This document shows, one piece after another, positions 62,790 to 64,000 of a stretch of DNA of 64,000 nucleotides. The DNA comes from Lachnoclostridium sp. (GTDB lineage Bacteria; Bacillota; Clostridia; Lachnospirales; Lachnospiraceae). The first letter of the stretch is position 1. Each line of letters opens with the position of its first letter. A model generated the notes under the pieces. The model was not told the origin of the DNA. It did not search any database and worked only from the letters and a program-made list of their open reading frames with translations. Location of the stretch: the NCBI GenBank assembly GCA_021770065.1, contig JAETRR010000002.1, positions 124,001 through 188,000 of the forward strand, in the 5' to 3' direction. Position numbers and translations under genes: made by a program.

Positions 62790-63683
62790 CTACTTTTTTC
62801 TGCGGTCACGCAGAGCCTGTGCTCTGGACTTCATGTGGGGATATGCGTTCATAGCCCGGTTCGTAAACCGGCTTCCGCGGTTTTGAACCGCTTCATACCG
62901 GCTTCGGAAAAGCGCAATCCGTTCCTCAATCTGAGTCTTACGCTCTTCCTGCCTGCCTTTGAATTCTTCACCGCCAAAAGCCACGGCGGCATCAAACCGT
63001 GCTTCCAGGCGTCTTCGAAGTTCTGTACCATGTTCAAATCCGGGATAAGCAAAAAGCCGCTCTTTCAGTTCCTCTGTAGACCGGAACAGTCTTGAGGACT
63101 GTATATATTCGGAAAGCTCGTCTATAACGGCATCCATATTCCGGAGCTTTTCGCCAATCTGCATTGCATTCATAAAGGACATTCCAAAATCTACAGCATA
63201 CACGAGAGAGGCTGCCCCAACAAGTATCTTTCCCACAGATACGGAATACAGGCTTACAATCCGTTCCACGATTGGATGGAAGCCGTAAAATAATATAATG
63301 GAAAAAATTCCCCATCCCAGAGAAGCGCCCAGACAGATCCTTCCCTGAAAATTGTATTTATTCCGGCTGTAATCCCACCAGCTCGTGTGAAAGATATTTT
63401 CCATCAGGACTGCCGTAAGATATTCCAGTATGGTAGGAACCACTACGCCGCCCAGATAAAGCAGCAAAAGATTCCCGGAAACTGGTTTTAAAATGAGGTA
63501 GACGCTCACTGCTCCAAAGCCGTAGATCGTACACACCGGCCCTGTCACAAAACCGCGGTTTACCAGTTTCTTTTCCTTAACGGATACATAACAGCTCTCC
63601 CACACCCAGCCCAGAAAGCTGTAGATAAAGAGCCAGTTTAAAATGTGATAGAGATCTGTGCCTCTGATCTGCAGTTCCCACAT
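62790..63683 (-). CDS. CmpB-type putative ABC transporter permease (PF06541)
   Basis: 297 residues. Five membrane helices lie in the first 170 residues, with the family signature LFIYSFLGWVWESCYVSVKEKKLVNRGFVTGPVCTIYGFGA and LMENIFHTSWWDYSRNKYNFQGRICLG. A soluble, arginine-rich coiled-coil tail follows (about 190-297). Despite the family name no ATPase partner is known or present, so transport is unproven. The gene precedes rnfC; whether it is co-transcribed is uncertain. Confidence 0.88.
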   Translation of the reverse strand: MWELQIRGTDLYHILNWLFIYSFLGWVWESCYVSVKEKKLVNRGFVTGPVCTIYGFGAVSVYLILKPVSGNLLLLYLGGVVVPTILEYLTAVLMENIFHTSWWDYSRNKYNFQGRICLGASLGWGIFSIILFYGFHPIVERIVSLYSVSVGKILVGAASLVYAVDFGMSFMNAMQIGEKLRNMDAVIDELSEYIQSSRLFRSTEELKERLFAYPGFEHGTELRRRLEARFDAAVAFGGEEFKGRQEERKTQIEERIALFRSRYEAVQNRGSRFTNRAMNAYPHMKSRAQALRDRRKK

Positions 63684-63758
63684 AAAAGCATGCTCCTATT
63701 CCGGTTGTACATTATTTGAATGATATATTTTTGCCTTATGTATCTCCCTACAAGGCGC

Positions 63759-63786
63759 GAGGACACGCACGCTCGTGCCTGTCCTC
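63759..63786. terminator. Hairpin between S1-domain gene and CmpB-type gene
   Basis: GAGGACACGCACG pairs with CGTGCCTGTCCTC with one mismatch and a two-base loop. It has no long T run, so it may be a processing or weak terminator structure. Confidence 0.55.
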
Positions 63787-63858
63787 CCGTCAGCTTATCT
63801 CACTTTTCAATTACTGCAGGCATTGTGCCGGCCTCTGCGGCATCTGTCCGGCCTGTGC

Positions 63859-64000
63859 TTATTCTTCCTCTTCGGCAATTGCATCAATATCTACATCTGC
63901 CACATCATCATCATATTCCTGCACCGGATCATTCTGAGGTGACTGAAGAGCTTTCATGCTCAAGCTGATCTTCCGATCCTCCTCATTGAAGTCAACAACC
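63859..64000 (-). CDS. C-terminus of an S1 RNA-binding domain protein, cut by the window end
   Basis: 47 codons are visible on the minus strand. VVDFNEEDRKISLSMKAL is the final strand of an S1 domain, followed by a very acidic tail (EYDDDVADVDIDAIAEEEE). In Clostridia this fits ribosomal protein S1 or the IspH-S1 fusion; the visible part cannot tell which. The reading frame runs off the window edge. Confidence 0.75.
   Translation of the reverse strand, partial: VVDFNEEDRKISLSMKALQSPQNDPVQEYDDDVADVDIDAIAEEEE

Noticed and set aside
1..64000. CRISPR arrays, tRNA and rRNA genes
   Set aside because: I looked for regular spaced repeats and for cloverleaf and rRNA signatures and saw none.

Overview
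The window looks like a chromosomal segment of an anaerobic Clostridia bacterium, most likely Lachnospiraceae (family-level inference). Supporting content: a T-box leader on pheST, phosphotransacetylase PduL with acetate kinase, CotH and CwlD-type proteins, Rnf electron-transport genes, a LicT/BglG antitermination operon, a hybrid histidine kinase paired with a solute-binding lipoprotein, and strong AGGAGG ribosome-binding sites. I see no rRNA, tRNA or CRISPR array.

Layout. 1-5443: end of hemB and hemL (haem precursor synthesis), a lactonase-fold protein, then pduL-ackA (acetyl-CoA to acetate and ATP). 5519-12881: a five-gene cell-surface cluster, CotH / carbohydrate-binding protein / VTC-type polyphosphate polymerase / DUF4956 membrane protein / second CotH; this is the most interesting system in the window. 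12971-17901: T-box-controlled pheS-pheT, with an apparent deletion junction joining the end of pheT to a Gfo/Idh/MocA oxidoreductase. 17928-26737: a fused acetyltransferase, an uncharacterised protein, proB, a GH13 alpha-glucosidase, and a hybrid histidine kinase with its likely binding-protein partner.

26738-39400 is an accessory region full of gene remnants (MATE, osmoprotectant ABC transporter, HxlR, permease, FMN reductase, Fe-alcohol dehydrogenase, aldo/keto reductase). Interspersed are intact genes: a divergent cis-prenyltransferase, a DinJ/PIN toxin-antitoxin pair, a MerR-ABC exporter operon, an XRE regulator, two flavodoxins (one a lipoprotein), a LysR regulator and a MATE transporter.

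39460-49886: a DUF3048 lipoprotein, a tyrosine recombinase, a cobalamin riboswitch with no recognisable gene behind it, and a bglG-PTS operon with three RNA antiterminator/terminator units. The PTS operon also encodes a YdjC/ChbG deacetylase and a separate EIIA, which together suggest uptake and deacetylation of an N-acetylated or beta-linked sugar. An SOS-type LysM protein, a free Hpt protein and a TtcA-like enzyme follow. 50010-64000: mostly minus-strand housekeeping genes (carB, dtd, cytidylate kinase-like, amidase, beta-CASP nuclease, glgX, rnfD, rnfC, a CmpB-type membrane protein, an S1-domain protein), with apbE on the plus strand convergent to rnfD.

Three kinds of intergenic palindrome are present: long inverted repeats at 3225-3437 and 26795-26990 that are related to each other, a perfect 24-bp-arm hairpin at 13287-13348, and a composite palindrome at 59305-59447 that shares a 21-base segment with 41910-41930.
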